Shown here in pieces: positions 34,818-37,100 of a stretch of 37,100 nucleotides of DNA (within the stretch, counting starts at the first letter, position 1; each line of letters opens with the position of its first letter). The DNA lies in IMG/VR virus record IMGVR_UViG_3300043540_000945, positions 1 through 37,100 of that record. The stretch is one strand, 5' to 3'. The notes under the pieces are model-generated. The model was not told where the DNA came from, made no database searches, and saw only the letters and a list, made by a program, of their open reading frames with translations. The translations under genes were made by a program, and so were the position numbers. Source of the stretch: a virus.

Positions 34818-37100
34818 ATGGCAATTTGGTATGTAGACCCCGAAGGGGGCAACGACGGCAACGCTGGTACTTCGTTCGCTACACGTGTACGAACCCTCAC
34901 CAGCGGTATCACCGGAGCTAAAGGTGCGACCACGGGCGACACCGTGCGTATCATCGGCTCTCCTGCCCCAACTTCGCTTGGACAAAACGCGACTTGGACT
35001 GATGGTTCTCAGACCGTCACGCTGACCTCTGCCGTCACGGCTTCAGTCTACAACGACGGTGCGTGGACTGCTGCCACCAACGTCACTTGCACGGCTCAGA
35101 CGGCAGGACGCAAGGAAGGCACCAACTGTGCTCAGATTGCCATTGCTGCTGCCTTCACCACGGGCAAGGCGGCTTACTTCGCAACGGGCACCATTAACGG
35201 TTCGACGTACCAGCAGATTAGCTTCTGGTTCCGTCAGACTTCCGGCACTCTCGCTACCGCAAACAACATCTCCATCGACCTCTGCACCGACACGCTCGGT
35301 GCTACGTCTGTTCACAAAGCGAGCATCCCCGCCGTTCAGGTATTGAACCGTTGGTTCGTCGTGACGGTGGACTTCGGTACCAACCTGAACTCTGCTATCC
35401 AGTCGGTGGCTCTGTACGTCAACACCACAGACCAAGGTGCCCAGACGTTTCAGGTGGACAACATCATCTTGTGCAAGGCTTCGTCTGCGAATGACAGCCT
35501 GACGCTCTCTTCGCTCATCAGCAAGAACACAGGTAATGAGCCTTGGCTCCCCATCCGCTCTATCAACGGTACCACCATCTTGCTTGATGACGCCCCAAAT
35601 GGCTCCCCGGCTGATGCTACTCAACCCGTGTATTCAGGAGTCACGGAGACCGTCACCCTCTACAAACGTGAGACCGTCAAGCCCGACATGCAGAACAGCA
35701 ATGCTGCCACGACATTCGGTGCCTCTGCTCTTAACAATTTGATTATCTCCGGTGGCTGGAACCGCACCGACATGTCCACTCAGACGCTGGACACCTACCT
35801 CGACGGTCGCAATGGTCAGGGATATGGAATAAAGCTGACCAATAACTGCACCGTCACCGGGGTCAACTGTGTTCGCTTCAGTGTTGGTTTCGCCATTATC
35901 GCGGGCAACTCTGGTAACTCCGTCACAGCGAAAGACTCCAATGGCAATCGCTTCGCTGCCATCGACATGGAGTACAGCACCTCCTCCCCGTACAACAACA
36001 CGCTAACCATCGACAACCTCTGCAACAACGGCTGTGCGAACGAAACGGCTGGGTATGGTCTGTTCACGCTGCGTGGGGTACACGACAACACATACACCAC
36101 CGTGAACGCCTTCGGAAATTGCTTCCAAGGTGTCTACTACAGTCAGACTGGAAACGTGACAACTCTTCCTTATTCGTCATGGCGTGAAGTCATAAGCATC
36201 ACGAATGCTTCTCGCAATCAGGACGGAAATATATGGCTCGACAGCATCGAAAACTCAATCATCACTTTGGGGAAAATTGATTACCCCGGAAACAACGCCA
36301 ACGCTATAAGTTTCGGTTCGCTACCAACGAGCACGTACTACACGACTCCATGCCGGAACAATAAGGTAACGATTGGTTCAATGCTGTTGTCTGGCACGGC
36401 TTGGGGAATACTTATAGGAAGCTCGTCAACAAACAACACCATTGACCTGACCGGGGCTTCAATCACTAACGGGCAGTATGGTATCTACTGCGAATGGGGG
36501 TGCTCGAACAACAAAATCATCGGGGGTTCATTCGCCACCAACAGTAGTGGTGACGTGTACGTGGAAGACAGCAACCTCATCATGGTGGGTTCGACTTTAG
36601 GTTCCACGACAAAGACCGTCTTTGCAGCTAACGCCAAAGGCAACGACAACTACATCAAGTGTCAGAAGTATGGTGGAACGGCCAACGACCACCGCCTCTT
36701 CTTCGACTACGGGACGATTCAGACAGATACGACCACACGCCACACGGCCTCGGGTGTTTCGTGGAAGGTCAGCCCGACCGATGCGACCTTCTGCGAAGCT
36801 GCATTCCCACTGCGTCTGCATTTGGCGAACATCGCCTGTGCTTCCGGTACTCAGGTCACCGTGACCTGTTATGTGCAGCGTAGCAACACGGGCCTGACGA
36901 TTGGTATCGGCGTGGACAAGAACCAACTTGCTGGTGTCTCCGCCACGACCGTGACAGCCTCTGGCTCTGCCAGTACGTGGGAACAACTGACGTTGACCTT
37001 CACCCCAAGCGAAGCGGGTGTAATCGAACTCTATGGCTTCGCCTACGGTGGTTCGACTTACAACGGATGGTTTGACGACTTAACGATTACACAGGCGTAA
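34818..37100 (+). CDS. Tailspike with right-handed beta-helix
   Basis: 760 residues, ending at the last base of the window with a stop codon. The start (MAIWYVDPEGGNDGNAGTSF, then ATRVRTLTSGITGAKGATTG and DTVRIIG) is the usual entry to a pectate-lyase-like parallel beta-helix; the middle has repeated short strands with N/G turns (NNLIISGG, NNTLTIDN, NSIITLGK, NNKIIGGS). The C-terminal 120 or so residues (VTVTCYVQRSNTGLTIGIGV, then WEQLTLTFTPSEAGVIELYG) form a jelly-roll, carbohydrate-binding-like domain. Probably binds or cleaves a host surface polysaccharide. Confidence 0.82.
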   Translation: MAIWYVDPEGGNDGNAGTSFATRVRTLTSGITGAKGATTGDTVRIIGSPAPTSLGQNATWTDGSQTVTLTSAVTASVYNDGAWTAATNVTCTAQTAGRKEGTNCAQIAIAAAFTTGKAAYFATGTINGSTYQQISFWFRQTSGTLATANNISIDLCTDTLGATSVHKASIPAVQVLNRWFVVTVDFGTNLNSAIQSVALYVNTTDQGAQTFQVDNIILCKASSANDSLTLSSLISKNTGNEPWLPIRSINGTTILLDDAPNGSPADATQPVYSGVTETVTLYKRETVKPDMQNSNAATTFGASALNNLIISGGWNRTDMSTQTLDTYLDGRNGQGYGIKLTNNCTVTGVNCVRFSVGFAIIAGNSGNSVTAKDSNGNRFAAIDMEYSTSSPYNNTLTIDNLCNNGCANETAGYGLFTLRGVHDNTYTTVNAFGNCFQGVYYSQTGNVTTLPYSSWREVISITNASRNQDGNIWLDSIENSIITLGKIDYPGNNANAISFGSLPTSTYYTTPCRNNKVTIGSMLLSGTAWGILIGSSSTNNTIDLTGASITNGQYGIYCEWGCSNNKIIGGSFATNSSGDVYVEDSNLIMVGSTLGSTTKTVFAANAKGNDNYIKCQKYGGTANDHRLFFDYGTIQTDTTTRHTASGVSWKVSPTDATFCEAAFPLRLHLANIACASGTQVTVTCYVQRSNTGLTIGIGVDKNQLAGVSATTVTASGSASTWEQLTLTFTPSEAGVIELYGFAYGGSTYNGWFDDLTITQA

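Noticed and set aside
34818-37100. Diversity-generating retroelement target in the tailspike
   Set aside because: No reverse transcriptase and no template-like repeat were seen anywhere in the window.
1-37100. Terminal direct repeats or an obvious attachment core at the window ends
   Set aside because: The first and last stretches are coding and share no visible repeat; attachment sites cannot be placed from this sequence alone.

Overview
The window looks like a complete or nearly complete genome of a small temperate podovirus-like phage. It opens at the start codon of a tyrosine integrase and closes at the stop codon of a tailspike. The structural block has a short-tail order: small and large terminase, portal, scaffold, coat, head-tail adaptor, nozzle-like protein, large fibre, ejection proteins, tailspike. 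No tape measure, sheath or long-tail tube gene is visible. The host is uncertain. Two details resemble acidobacterial sequences I remember: a cysteine cluster inside the integrase catalytic domain, and a small protein of the RWAERKKAAK type. This is a weak inference.

Layout. 1-1.4 kb: integrase, with a tail-to-tail excisionase-like gene. 1.47-5.9 kb: mostly leftward small genes (helix-turn-helix regulators, two zinc-finger proteins, one replication-initiator-like winged-helix protein), with a few rightward genes and two candidate small RNAs. 5.9-7.1 kb: about 1.2 kb without genes, holding 21-bp palindromic iterons, four 12-bp tandem repeats and several hairpins; this is a likely origin and control region. 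7.1-11.6 kb: a tightly coupled rightward operon of small unknown proteins, ending in a two-domain glycosyltransferase, a sugar O-methyltransferase-like protein and a zinc ribbon. 11.6-32.3 kb: packaging, head, tail and ejection proteins. 32.3-32.75 kb: two small leftward genes. 32.8-37.1 kb: small membrane proteins, an endonuclease VII-like nuclease, a small virion-like protein and the tailspike.

The most unusual feature is regulatory. Ten sites share a 33-bp motif in exact register, GCGY-N9-NNTACC-N6-TTAGGTAG. Nine lie immediately before genes or operons and one before a short RNA-like unit that ends in a terminator. A second motif, CCGGCCAAAA-N15-TATTAC-ATAGGT, occurs three times. At several sites the start codon falls where transcription should begin, which suggests leaderless mRNAs. 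The candidate small RNA at 1466-1535 carries an 11-nt segment exactly complementary to the ribosome-binding site of the first rightward early gene, and 10 nt of it match the first leftward gene. The two operons share a leader of hairpin plus CTTAGGAGAA.

Other points of interest are a Hint (intein-like) domain at the C-terminus of the tail fibre, a GT2-GT31 glycosyltransferase fusion, a motif shared by the scaffold and an early protein, and two places where the coding frame appears to change. No DNA polymerase, helicase, RNA polymerase or recognisable endolysin is seen.
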